Source of the DNA: Homalodisca vitripennis
Taxonomy: Eukaryota > Arthropoda > Insecta > Hemiptera > Cicadellidae
NCBI RefSeq assembly: GCF_021130785.1
Contig: NC_060210.1
Location: forward strand, 183,054,001 to 183,118,000
DNA length: 64,000 nt
Direction of reading: 5' to 3'
Position numbers and translations under genes: made by a program. This document shows, piece after piece, positions 1 to 11,294 of the stretch; the first letter of the stretch is position 1, and each line of letters begins with the position of its first letter. The notes beneath the pieces were generated by a model. That model ran no database searches, was not told where the DNA came from, and saw only the letters and a list, made by a program, of their open reading frames with translations.

Positions 1-1418
1 CTGTCATTATGGTCTGTCCACACAGGAGGTTCGTTTAGTGTAATTATTATTCTCTATGCCTGTGGCAACTATCGTTTCAAGGGCCAAATTGTCAATTTTG
101 ATTTTAATTAGGACTATCAGTTGGAAAAAGATTACCATAATAAACCATCATGGTGTAGTCATTAATCATGACGTCATTATGCACATAAACGGATTTATGA
201 ATTCAGTGTGTCTGAATTCAAAGCAGAACATTTCTCGTTGGAGGTTCCTTCCATTGTGCATACCTGTTGAATGCCCGTCAGAGTAAACAAGGTGAGACCT
301 ATATAAGAGTGTACTTGAATAAGAAAAAAATTAATTTCTTCGTGTTTGTCATCCTCTCTGCATTATTGTGCATAAGATGGATACATAATAGAATTCACAA
401 TTCATTCAATAAAACAGATTTTCAAATGATTTTTGGGTTATTTTGTTCACAAAAATTTAAGTTTTTGGAATAATGTTCCTATTAGTAAATCTTTTTATGA
501 TTCACCTAAAATAGAAAATAACTTAAAGGAAATTCACCCTTGTAAATAATTTTGACTTCAGTACTTCTCAGTAATATTAAAATTTAAAAAGGTTCGGCGA
601 TAGTGAATAAGCCTTAAATTTTGTGACTAACAAACATGACCAACAAATTTCCATTTACTTGTATTAGTACATTAATTTACTAATATAAGGAAATAATATC
701 AGTAATGTATGTTAAAATTTCTTCTAGAAAGTATCTTGTTTATTTACTCAGAACAAAAACAAAAAGTTTAGGCTATGTATTTTCAAATTCTGCATGTGAT
801 TATAAGCTAAATATGAAGAATAACTTGTTTTCCTGTGTTTACTTCGTTTAGCCACTAGCTGACATTTTCTGTTCACAAACTATCTCTAAAACTAGTGAAG
901 TTAACGAAACCAAATTTGGCACATATGTTTGAACACATAATAGGAAAAAAAAAATTTTATTCTCTTTATTAGTAACAAAATGGTGTCAGTTGGAAAATGT
1001 TTTAGTCAAATAACATAAAAACCAGTACAGGTATTACAAATTTACTAGACCCCAACTATTTGGAAATATTTTTTGCAATTCCCAAGGTACTTTCAAAGGA
1101 ATAATTGAGCACGACCTCTTACATTATTTCTTAGAGCTCGTATACAAGGAGAAAAAAGTACTCCGTTGTTATGGTTTGTATAGTACAATTAAATTAAAAG
1201 TTGTACAGATTTTAATTAATGTACTTTGAATAACTGAAGTAATTTGACTCTTTTGTAGGGTACAAGGTTGTGAGTTAATAGTACATTAAAATTTCTTAAA
1301 ACAATAAACAGTAATCTTTATTTACATTCGAGAATTTAAATTTGTCATAATCTTATGTTTTCGTGTACATAATACTTTCTTGTTAAAATAAATTCATAAT
1401 TCATTTTTATTAATTTAC
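1..1418. other. AT-rich stretch without a recognisable gene
   Basis: Short open frames here (up to 76 codons) have no recognisable motif and no supporting signals. The stretch is low-complexity AT-rich DNA of the type expected for an intron or intergenic region. I see no repeat structure. Confidence 0.6.
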
Positions 1419-2340
1419 TAGCGGGCCCGGCGCGCTTTGCTGCGCATTTCAATAATTTTTTGCAAAAGTTGCCCGCGGCTTCGCACGCAATTTCCCGTTG
1501 AAAACAGTACACTATATTCACTTATTCTTTTTCTATCACATTCTAAACATTGCTGAGATAATTGATAGTCATTCCATCGTGAGCCTCTTGGGCGTATTAT
1601 GAAGGTATGTACCATATTCCTGCCTCTATCAAGCTGTTACCCACGGCTTCGCACGCAAATCTTAAGAACCGAAGTCCTTATATTACTTAGTAAATTTTTT
1701 TTTTACTATAATAAATTTTAGATTAAATTAGTTATATCTCCGATGCCACGATTGAGCTTGCTTTGTTGTCTCGATCGAGAGAATATGTACACACGGAGTT
1801 TTGAGAACCATACTTCTGTCAAAAAAAACAACTAAGGTTGATTTTATAACATTCTTTATATTTGTAGCCAACGTAAGATAGTAACTATGATATCTGCATT
1901 GCTCTTCTGATCAAGCATGAGCAATGGTTTATATTAAATAAATATTGCAGTTAAAGGTGAATTTTTACGTCAAATTTGAATTGTATTATCTGGATAGTAA
2001 AGTCTATGTTTAACAGTGATTGCAGAAACAGTTTAAACAAAATTTGTCGTTTCTCTTAAGCTTACTCTATGCTTTAAAACTATAAGTGTAATATATGTTT
2101 ACAAAGAACAGCTGATTAAAAATTTGAAAAGACGTTAACATATGTTTGCTGCAATGCATTTCTTATGGGTATTTCTGTAACCAGTGGGGCGGAATCCTGA
2201 ATCGGGAAAGGGATGGGCATAGCTTATAAACCTTCTCCGTGGAAAAATACATATACGTACAAATTTTCATCATGATCGGTCCAATAGTTCACGATTCCAT
2301 AAAGGACAAACATACAAACATTCATTTTTATATATATAGA
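1419..2340 (+). mobile_element. Non-autonomous element, CGGCTTCGC family, copy 1
   Basis: The left part holds a GC-rich motif three times: near 1425 (degenerate), near 1472 (CCCGCGGCTTCGCACGC) and near 1636 (CCCACGGCTTCGCACGC). The right end has the phrase ATCGGTCCAATAGTTCACG followed by ACAAACATACAAACATTC and a TA-rich tail near 2330. These two end signatures are typical of abundant short non-autonomous insect elements. Copy 2 at 6.1-7.2 kb has the same order of landmarks, including a middle segment around TCGATCGAGA. No coding capacity is visible. Boundaries are approximate and no target duplication was found. The mobilising partner is unknown. Confidence 0.55.
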
Positions 2341-2344
2341 TGCA

Positions 2345-5300
2345 ACATAAGAAAATATAGATCTGAAATATTAATCTGCATTATCTGAATGATGATAAGG
2401 CATTAATTGCCCAATACGCTGGTATTGGCTGCACAAAAGCTAAATATTTTGAATTATTACTTGTGAAGACTTGTCTGCAAATCTAAATAAATTATGATTG
2501 AACACTTTTATATGAAAAATGATATTTCTTTGTTGCTTCGATAATTGGTCGAGTTTAAAATGATAATTATGTAAGTTACCTATTTTAGAAATAATTTCAT
2601 TTATAGCAATCAATAAATTGTTCAGTATTTGTATAACAACTGACTAACAACGGGTGTCATGTACAATTTAAGCAAAAATTCAATTTAATTTGGTACGTCT
2701 AAAATAACATTTTAAATTCATTGTTGTCATATAAACACACCATTGCACGGTAGAACTTCCTGACCACAAACTGTTAAAACACAAAGTAAGCACAAGCAGG
2801 AGCGAACAAGCTGCTACCCCGGGATTGGGAACAGGAAGTCGCTGACATTTGCGCAACGGCGACATGACCCGTGGAACACAGCGGTGCTTTGTACTGTGTA
2901 CTTGTGTTATGAATTAACTAGACGCGTTACTGTGTAGTTTTCATTGCGGTCTTTTCTTTTGTGTAAATATAATTTTACTAAAAATAAAAATTCTTGCACT
3001 AATTAATGCACCAGTAAGTCCAACCTTTTATTAAAAACAATATGAGAATCCTTAATTGGCTGAGGATTAGCCAAACTTATTACTAAAATACAAGAAACAT
3101 TTTTGTATCTTAACTATAAATGTCATAGATTATTTAAATGGTTCTGAAACTTTTACTATTGGATTTTTAGGATCCATTTTTGGTACCATATAAGCTTTGT
3201 TAATGGTTTAATGGCTCCTAAAGATTCGTAGGAATACTTTTTACATGATTTTATAAATCTGTTTACGCAATTTATACAGTATACTATTTTAAATTTTAAT
3301 GGCTCCAAAGGTGTCGTAAGAACCTCATTTTCTATATACATAAGGTTTTAATTTTTTGTCTATTTATTGTCTTTATCTAATAGCCAAAATCGCCAATCAA
3401 AACAATTCTACGAGTAGTTGTTTACTTGGAATCGAAATATATACTTTTATGTACATACTAATCTATTAAAGTATCACGTCTTTAAATTACTAGGGTGCCT
3501 TTTTAAACGTTGTTTCTAGGAATAATATATGACACGGATCTAATAGGCTCACTATAGCCCTCAAAGACGGCTCGATAGGGGTTTTTACTCATGTTAATGA
3601 CTGCAGACATCGACTGATCCGAGCATCTCCGCCGAATCGTTATCAATATTCTCGCTCTCAGTTGAACGAGATCTAAAAGAACCCTTTGCTTATTGTTTAT
3701 ACCTCCGCGCTATTTTACTTCCATCATAATCTTCTGCCTCAGATTCATGGGAAATATTACAAAATATCGCCTGTTATTGGGTTTGGTGGCAAAAATCGTA
3801 GACTATTGAATATTTGCCAACTGGACAAATACAAGTGAGGATGCAGACAATAAACGTGAGAATTATGAATTTATATTATTGATTTTGAGAGGAAATGATA
3901 ACAAAGTAAGGTTCCCTTGAGTTTGCCATTCAGTAATAGTAAAAAAGAGTTTCAAAGAAAAACACAAATTAAATATGGTAAAGTTAATCAACGTACATCT
4001 TAGTGTGCTCCAATTTGTTGGAACAGCTGGAGTTATTAATGGGATGGACATGAGAGTTTCTTATTCTGCTTTTCTTAACAAATTTTGAATTAAAAACTGT
4101 TATTTAGGCATTTTTACTTCAGTCAGTTTGATTAATATCCCACAAAAAGAAAGCCACGAATCATTTCTCATTTTAAACAACAATTCTTGTTTTCCAATTT
4201 TTAATATTAATTTTTGTAGATTTTGTTTGGATTAGGTACTAGGCCGTATTACATGGAAAAGCCAATAACATTATGAGAAATAGCTTTTTCAGATGTGTCA
4301 TTCTGAAGTAACATAAAACGTTGCGGTTTTGTTAGGTACAATTACAACCTTTTTTAGACTGAAATAAATTGACATTGAAGGTAAAGTTATTTCATTTTAT
4401 AACAATTAAAATAAAATTATTATTTATACTTTCATTAAATTGTTTCAACGTAGCCCCAATTGGGCCTGTGAAAACATTATTTCAATGCATGAGGTGACAT
4501 TCTCGAGTTTAACTGCAGTTCACCTTACTCATATTGCAGCGTCATATTCCTGAGAATACACTGAGAGGAAGTTGAACAGAACCTGAACTAAAAATTCACA
4601 GAATTTCCCCTTCCTATCATAAGCACGATATATTTTATACGATTTTTATTTGTAGCAATGGTTGCTATACTACTTTATGTAGAGGGAAAATGTTATGGAA
4701 ACGGCCACTTTCAGTCAAAAAAGCTCCCTTGTTTTGTTTATTGAAGACAGCAAACTGAGGAATCCTTTATTGTATAAATCTATAATGACTCCTTTGTTGG
4801 TTTCGGAATGCAGAATATTTAATGTAGTTAACTATAAAACGAGTGCCCCTAAAAGGTTTGTCCTATATTATAGGTTATTGTTTTTTAAGTTCAAATAATG
4901 TAGGTTTCTTGTTCAAAATATTAGTGTATTGTTAAAGTTAATTGTCATTAGTTGCTCTAAACTAAATATAATAATATTAGTAATAAATATAATAATATAC
5001 CAAATAAAAGCAAGAAAAAATATAGTGTCATTTAAATGTAAGAGGAATATTCATTTCGATAATGTTAACGACAGTAAGAATTTATTTTATGTCGTAAAAA
5101 TCTGCAATAGGGAAACCAAAAGGCAAAATAATTAAAGTAAGCAACTCATTTCACATTAAGAAAAACTGCAGTTAGCGGTGGTACAAATTATTTGTACGTC
5201 CCTCATGTTGAATGTTAAACAAATAGATTACAAAATAAAAATGTATTGAGAATTTAAAATATAAAATTGATTTCGCTATAGTATGAGCTAAGAATTCCTT

Positions 5301-6096
5301 TAGAGTCGGTGTTAGAAAATAAATTATGAGGCATTAAAACTGAAGGGCTGAATATGTGCTGGATAAAGGTATCAAGTTGAGGTGAGGCAATTGAGGAGTA
5401 TTGGAGTTGATATTGAGGGAAGTAGTTTCGGCTTCAACTGTTCCACGCAGTTTGAGCTGTTACAGTTCCATTGATATCCAAGTAGGTTACTTCCATCTCG
5501 ACACTTTTTTACCTTAGACCTATTAAAGACTATCGTATGGATATATTCTCTTTTATATAAGTTTAACTGGCTTATAAAAAATAATACAAGTGGTATTTAG
5601 GTTCGTTCATATTTCTCTATTAAACGTTAAAGGAACACTTCATATTTACGGCCATTAAAGAAAGCTTAATTTTCTTTTGAATATCATATCCGATATATCG
5701 TACATGGACTTTCCATACTTTTGAAATTAATCATGAAGTAAAGTTAAATTTATTTCAAAAATCAAATGATTTTTCTACTTTGTTAATTGTTTGCAAAAAA
5801 CTTGACGTTTACATAACAGGCCTTAAAAATATCCGATCGAATAGACTTATCAGTATTATATATTATTATTTTCAGTTATTTCATGTATAATAACTGTATA
5901 TAACTGCACATCTTAATGTATAATGGCAATTATTTCATTCAACAAGCGTGTTTTAAGCCTGATTTAACTTATGCTTATAAGCCAGTTTATATTTTAATCT
6001 TTATATGTTAATTATTTATATATCATTTATTGAAAAAAGCCGTATTTGTAAAGAACTATTAAATAACTTCAAATGGCTATGAAAATATCTAAACAC
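2345..6096. other. AT-rich stretch without a recognisable gene
   Basis: Only short, motif-free open frames (60-70 codons) occur. Apart from the local imperfect duplication near 3.2-3.3 kb, annotated separately, I see no element ends or repeats. Confidence 0.55.
3205..3330. repeat. Imperfect direct repeat, about 90 bp apart
   Basis: The phrase TTTAATGGCTCCTAAAG near 3208 recurs as TTTTAATGGCTCCAAAGG near 3297. Both are followed by a similar TCGTA(G/A)GAA stretch. This is probably a diverged two-copy local duplication with no known family. Confidence 0.4.
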
Positions 6097-7245
6097 TAGC
6101 ACATACCCGTCGCTTCGCCTTCGAAGGTTTTCCTTCTGTATTAGCACTTCTGATTTCAGTAATTTTATTTCCGTTGCCCTTGCTTAGTTGGCCTTTTTAC
6201 CTACAGATCGACAAAATATGTAGTATAATATGTATGTACACTTTTTTGATTGTGGTGATTCAAATTTACTCCGGTCTTAGTGTTTTTGTTCTATAACTAA
6301 ATTTGCCTCTTTCCCGATCGAGAAAATTTATGTACATGCACAGCTCAAAAGGCCTACTTAAGTCAAAATAAAACTAAGTTAGGTTTCATGTTTCCAACGC
6401 AAATGTTGACTTTATTTGTTGCAATGATCAAGAAAATACGTCAACATGTTTAATGTTATGGTCATTGTAATTTACTTGGTTTTAGTATAATTTGTTCCAT
6501 GTTATATTTGATATTGTTCCTGATGAAGAAAAAATATATAAAATATCAGAGAAGCCCAATTCTGTCAAAACTGAACCAAGATGAGTTTAAAACCAGTCAT
6601 AAAAATTATCGTAAAAGTTTGTTATCTGGTATTTAGTACAATATTTGCAGTGAAATTTAAATTACCAATGGCACTTCGTGTTTCTTTATAAGCCAAAAAA
6701 TAATTTAGTACATTAAAAGTATGAATTCGTACGTTACTTTAAAAGCACAGCCCAGTGAGCGTTCATGTAGCATATTTTTGGCCGCCTGCTTCAAAGGAAG
6801 TCTTCGGAGTCAAATTCCGACGATATTAAGTTTTAGTCTAAAAAAATGAGTACTTACCTAATCGCTAAAATATAACGCGTCTTTAAAAATTTATGTTTAT
6901 TCTTACTATTCTTATAAATTAATCACATTAGAATGTACTCACTATAAATTTAAACAAATTGAAAGTAATATACAATGTTTACAACGTACCGTTGATTATA
7001 CATACAGTATACTCATATAATTAATATTTTACAACTTGAGAGGCTAAGATGGGATTTTTTCCTACTTTAAAGACCAGTGGTGTGTAGGTCACAGGGACTT
7101 TTGAAATAAGTATAGGACTATATTCATCCCAGTGACCTTAAGAATGTTAATATACAATTTCAGTACAATCGGTAGAGTAGTTTACGCGTGAAGGCAAAAT
7201 AAACAAACAAAGGCAATTTCGCATTTATAATAGTATTAGAATTAA
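6097..7245 (+). mobile_element. Non-autonomous element, CGGCTTCGC family, copy 2
   Basis: It begins with CATACCCGTCGCTTCGCC near 6104. It ends with CAATCGGTAGAGTAGTTTACG, ACAAACAAAGGC and TTTCGCATTTATAATAGTA near 7240. The middle contains TCCCGATCGAGAAAAT and a CCAACGCAAATG region that parallel landmarks in copy 1. It is longer than copy 1 (about 1.15 versus 0.92 kb), so indels separate them. No protein is encoded. The tail form is common in insect non-autonomous elements, but I cannot name the family. Confidence 0.55.
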
Positions 7246-7249
7246 ACAT

Positions 7250-8845
7250 CCTTGATTCATTTCATCTAGTCAACTGGTATTTATACGGTAAAAGAGTGAG
7301 TTCAAATGTTTAAAAAACACATGATTAATTTATAAGTATAGTTTGATTCATGAATAACCAAGGAGATGACAATATTTGTATTTTTATATTTTTGACAAAA
7401 AACTTCTCTTATACAAAATCACTTACAATAATTGAATCCTCTTAAAATATACATTGTGCTCAAAATATGTGGATAAAATTGTGAGATGTTGATAGCTGAT
7501 AACATATCGTTTAACAATATAACTATTTTGTCCGTTTAGCGGCTTTATGTAATTTTACATTTTTGAAACCACAATTCAGACACTGTTCAAAGTTACGACG
7601 TCTAATTTTGCATGTCTGTATTTATTATTAGGTTATAAAATTCTATCGAAAGAAAACAATCTATCATCGATAGATTTACCATGCGATATTTTCAAAACGT
7701 TTACTCTAAAATTTCATAATAATTGATAGTAGAAGAAAAAAAAAATTGGAAAGATAACGACTTGTAAAAAGTAAAACATTTAGATAGCACAAGTACAGTA
7801 AATGGAACGAAATTACGGAATAAATGCGTGTTACCAAAAGCACTTTCATGTAATTTTTACTGAGATTTTTATATATAGCAGCAACACAAAACAATTCACA
7901 GAGTCCATAAACCTGCTTGCTGTTATGTATGAAGTATGTTGCGGTATTGTGCAAGAAATTCCCTTGAATAGAAGCCTTGCAAGTTGTATCCATAATGGAT
8001 GTTAGAGAACAAGCTGTTGTCTACAAACTTGGACATCCCCTCCAACCAGTAACTACTCCGTCTTCGTTTATAGCGATGTCTGACATGGTGCAAATTACAG
8101 AGCTGAAGGGCCAAGATACAGAATTGGGCTTGTATACACAAAACAATGATTGATGATATCATCATCCGCTGATATCCGCTTCTAGGTAGGGGTGGTTCGC
8201 AGCGGAAACATGTGGACACATTTATCGAAGCGATAAATTAATAGCGTTCGTTGTTTTGAGAATTGTTATTTTATAAGTAATTGAGTCAGAAATCAAAACC
8301 TTGTAAAGGATTTTTACTGAAGCCACGAGTGTATTATTGAAAATTATACATAGGCCTAATAATAATAATTTGAATATGGTACATTTTACTGTTATTAATA
8401 GTTATTTTCAAAACACCAAGGAGTATAGTGAAAAGAACTAAAATTATATTCGTTAAGTAAATGCAAGTCTGCTAAGTTATAATTATTTAATCAGTCTTAT
8501 CAGTCTTAGCAAATCCATTGAAATGAGCACTGTGCCGCGATCAAAAATCAACTTACAACAAATAAAGATACTGTAGTTTTAACCTGATAAAACTCGTTTA
8601 GGATAGTATTTTTAACCAATAAATGGTATCCTGTTAAAACCGTTATAGGATAATAATTGTTAGTTGTTGAGTCTAAAGTTATATTGTTAGGGTGACCAAA
8701 ATGCAAAATTTGCGACTAGGGCGTCAACCCGACTATGATATGAAATTTCCTTCAGTGTGACTTTTATCGATCAACTTAATGTAATCTAATTACTTGACAA
8801 AAAATCTATAACAATATTTGGAAACTTGTTATATTTTTAATTTAT
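7250..8845. other. Mostly featureless stretch left of the Tc1-like relic
   Basis: AT-rich background with one somewhat longer open frame (7923-8219, annotated separately). The part from 8690 to 8845 may be the eroded end of the neighbouring transposon, but I could not identify its terminal inverted repeat. Confidence 0.5.
7923..8219 (-). CDS. Unrecognised 98-codon open frame
   Basis: I do not recognise this product. The frame is open for 98 codons in a locally less AT-rich stretch. It includes a basic cluster (KRRR, about residues 51-54) followed by a tryptophan, and several cysteines near the start. A second frame on the same strand overlaps its 3' part, and another on the opposite strand lies across it, so the openness may reflect local composition. 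No splice structure, signal peptide or domain is convincing. It may be chance or a decayed transposon fragment. Confidence 0.12.
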   Translation of the reverse strand: MSTCFRCEPPLPRSGYQRMMISSIIVLCIQAQFCILALQLCNLHHVRHRYKRRRSSYWLEGMSKFVDNSLFSNIHYGYNLQGFYSREFLAQYRNILHT

Positions 8846-8847
8846 TA

Positions 8848-9905
8848 CTAAATGTTACTAACTTTAAACCACAGATTTGTGATGAAGGATGTTTTTTTTA
8901 ACATCGCCTTTTCATACTGTATGTCATGATTATTTAACCACTCTATTATTTCATCCTTTCTAGAACTGCTGTTAGGTGGTTTGTCAACTACTTTTATGTG
9001 GTATTTTGCATTGTCCATTACAATGTCAGCGAAGGCCTCGTTAGGTTTGGAAGTAAAGCATCTTGAAACCATTTTGAAAATACTTTTTGGTTCATCTCTT
9101 CATGATACTCGTTGGTTTTCTTTAATGCAAAAAGTAATGCACAGTTATGAATAAATCCAGCAGAGCTGCCAGCATGCAGATGAATTATCCTCCCCCTTTT
9201 CCAACGGGAACAGGAAACGTACCTTCAACAGAATCATCAGTCCGTCAAATTTTTTTTACAGTGCCCAGAATTTACCCAAGTTTCATCAATCCAAACTATT
9301 TCCTCAAAATTTAAACCTTTTATTTATCTAAGAAATCTGCACCTCCAAGCAATGATGTCTCCTCTTTCCATTAATATTGTACGGTTGCCAAATTTCTAAT
9401 ATTTTAAACCCAATTTCTTCAATATAATGGCAACAGATGATTTGCTTCCTCGAAAAAGATCTGCTTCTGCAAGACTTACTTGTAGCTTCCTTACTGTGGG
9501 ATACTCTCTTCTTACGAAGAATCCGTAAACATGGCGGCGGATGGCATCGTTTTGAAAGGCGTCCAGCTCTGTAACAGGCTTAAACCTCGAATATTTCTTA
9601 TCGGGAGTGTTCAGTTTCAAGCCACTCTGTTCACTTTGTATTTTCTCCTTTCCAATTCTCACAACTGTATTTTTCCTATCTCCAAAGCCGCAGCAGTTCT
9701 TTCGATAACTCTTTTTTACTGGAAGTATCGGTCAGTTGTTAATTTTCTCTTGCTGAAAGTAGTCTCTCACTCGACAAACCAACTCCCGGGATTGGCCTCG
9801 CAATGGAACACCTTTTTTCTCCAACCTTGGTGTAAGGCACACTTATCACGCGAGTGCGGGGCCTACCGCGTTTTTTATCACTGTTTCAGGGCACTGAGAC
9901 ATGGT
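8848..9905 (-). pseudogene. Tc1/mariner-type transposase relic, frameshifted and 3'-truncated
   Basis: Three blocks in order on the minus strand look like one broken DDE transposase. The N-terminal block (about 9905-9396) contains helix-turn-helix-like text: IERTAAALEIGKNTVV, then RKLQVSLAEADLF and SVAIILKKLGLKY. The middle (about 9395-9073) is out of frame but includes FEEIVWIDETWVNSGHC, where the Asp of VWIDET would be the first catalytic residue. The last block (9072-8848) contains IVMDNAKYH, the second catalytic Asp region. The sequence then runs out with no third acidic residue and no motif of the HCxFNPIE type, so the catalytic triad is incomplete. Stops and frameshifts lie upstream of 9662 and around 9250. 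Terminal inverted repeats were not found. Assignment to Tc1/mariner is from motif order only. It is certainly inactive. Confidence 0.75.
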
Positions 9906-9909
9906 ACGG

Positions 9910-10275
9910 AATTAACAGTAATTAAATAATGTCTGTCACAAAAATGTAACACTAGAAAGTACGTGCGTACACTTTCACACAAGGTTTAGTCTTGAAAAAG
10001 TCTGTTTAACACTAGGCCACGAACACACAGAAGCGCAATAACACCACACGAAACAACATACATAACCAACAACCAATGACGTAATGAAGCACTGTTTGCT
10101 ACTGCGCATCACCCAGCTGATACCTACCGGATGACAGCCACAACAGAGGAGACGTGACAACGCTGCCTCCGTCGAAAAGGAAAGTGCTCGGCTGTGATTG
10201 GTGGAGCGGTAGGGCGAGCCTTCGTGAGGCAGTTCGGCTGTCTTCGGTCGAGCTCGTCCCAATACCATTCTGTCT
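9910..10275. other. GC-richer flank between two transposon relics
   Basis: This stretch is more GC-rich than its surroundings, especially 10100-10260, with no gene motif. It may be the 5' end of the Tc1-like element or part of another repeat. A 97-codon minus-strand open frame lies in it and has no recognisable feature. Confidence 0.35.
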
Positions 10276-11294
10276 TTAACCCTTTAAGCGTCATGAAAAA
10301 TTAGACCTGATCTTTGATAAAGTTACAATTTTTTTAAATTTCCAATGTGTAAAGTTAAATTTATTTTCGTTTCTGTATGTCAAAATAGAGTTATTTAACG
10401 GTAAATAAAATTCGTTTAGCCTTTTTTGGATTACCTAGGATTAATTTTTAACTTTTGAGAATATCGTAGAATAGCAGTGTAGTTGTCACTAATATTTTTA
10501 TAATTTATTCAGTAAGTATGGGAATGAAACACAGTTTTATAGATAAACGTATACTATATTACAAACCAATAAAATTAGAAAAATACAAAAGTAGACAAAG
10601 AGTGTTTATTTAGTGGCGGGCTGTCACAACTGACATTCCACGTGTCTCCCGCAAGCCACTGTTATCGCGTGGACTTTGAACCTTCTTATCGCTCGGCAAC
10701 GTGTAGGACAGCCTTGCAGGGCTTGAATTATGTTTCTTGCTTTGTGATAACATCCTTATGACCGTAGTAAAATATTAAAAAGTTTGGGGTTGACCAAGTA
10801 ATTGCTCAGAATTACCAAATCTTCAAATTCCGAATCGTCTGGATAGGCCATTCACACGAATAATGGTAAAAAACACTAAATAAATACTGGAAACTGCTGT
10901 ATTTAATATGAATAATTTACTTTAAAAAGAATAAGACACAACAGAAAATTAGCGATAACCGAAATACATATGCGTGTACCGGACGCTTCTCACTAACAAC
11001 TGGCTAGATGCCTTGACGGGAGCTCCCGTCAATGACTTTGTGAAAGGCGCGGGGCCACGCCCGCTAGACAGTGTTTGGCCAATTAGAAGCAACTGCCACT
11101 CCCATTGTAACAGAATTCGAGGCAGGGCAACCCGTCTGTATGTCGCATGACGACTAGAACCATCTAACAGCAAAATATTCAACTAACATAGCAGTAAGAA
11201 AATAAAGAATGCAAAAACGCGGATCCACGGCAATAACGTTTTGAGCTTGTAGTGGCCCTCCGCGGATCCGCGTCAATAACGCTGGAAAGGTTAA
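10276..11294. mobile_element. Candidate piggyBac-like MITE flanked by TTAA
   Basis: The left end reads TTAACCCTTTAAGCGTCAT at 10276. The right end, read on the minus strand from 11294, is TTAACCTTTCCAGCGTTAT. This gives an imperfect terminal inverted repeat of about 15 bp next to a TTAA on both sides, as expected for piggyBac-type insertion. The interior (about 1.0 kb) encodes nothing recognisable and has GC-richer blocks at 10615-10720 and 10950-11280. TTAA is common in AT-rich DNA and the inverted repeat is short, so this is a candidate only. Confidence 0.4.
11219..11283 (+). repeat. Subterminal direct repeat, CGCGGATCC motif
   Basis: CGCGGATCCACGGCAATAAC at 11219 recurs as CGCGGATCCGCGTCAATAAC at 11261, about 42 bp apart. 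The second copy contains the palindrome CGCGGATCCGCG. Both lie just inside the right end of the candidate piggyBac-like MITE and could be subterminal transposase-binding repeats; that role is inference. Confidence 0.55.

Noticed and set aside
9531..9929. 132-codon plus-strand open frame
   Set aside because: It is antisense to the Tc1-like transposase remnant, whose minus-strand reading has recognisable motifs.
10949..11182. 77-codon minus-strand frame inside the candidate MITE
   Set aside because: No resemblance to piggyBac transposase motifs; probably chance in a GC-richer patch.
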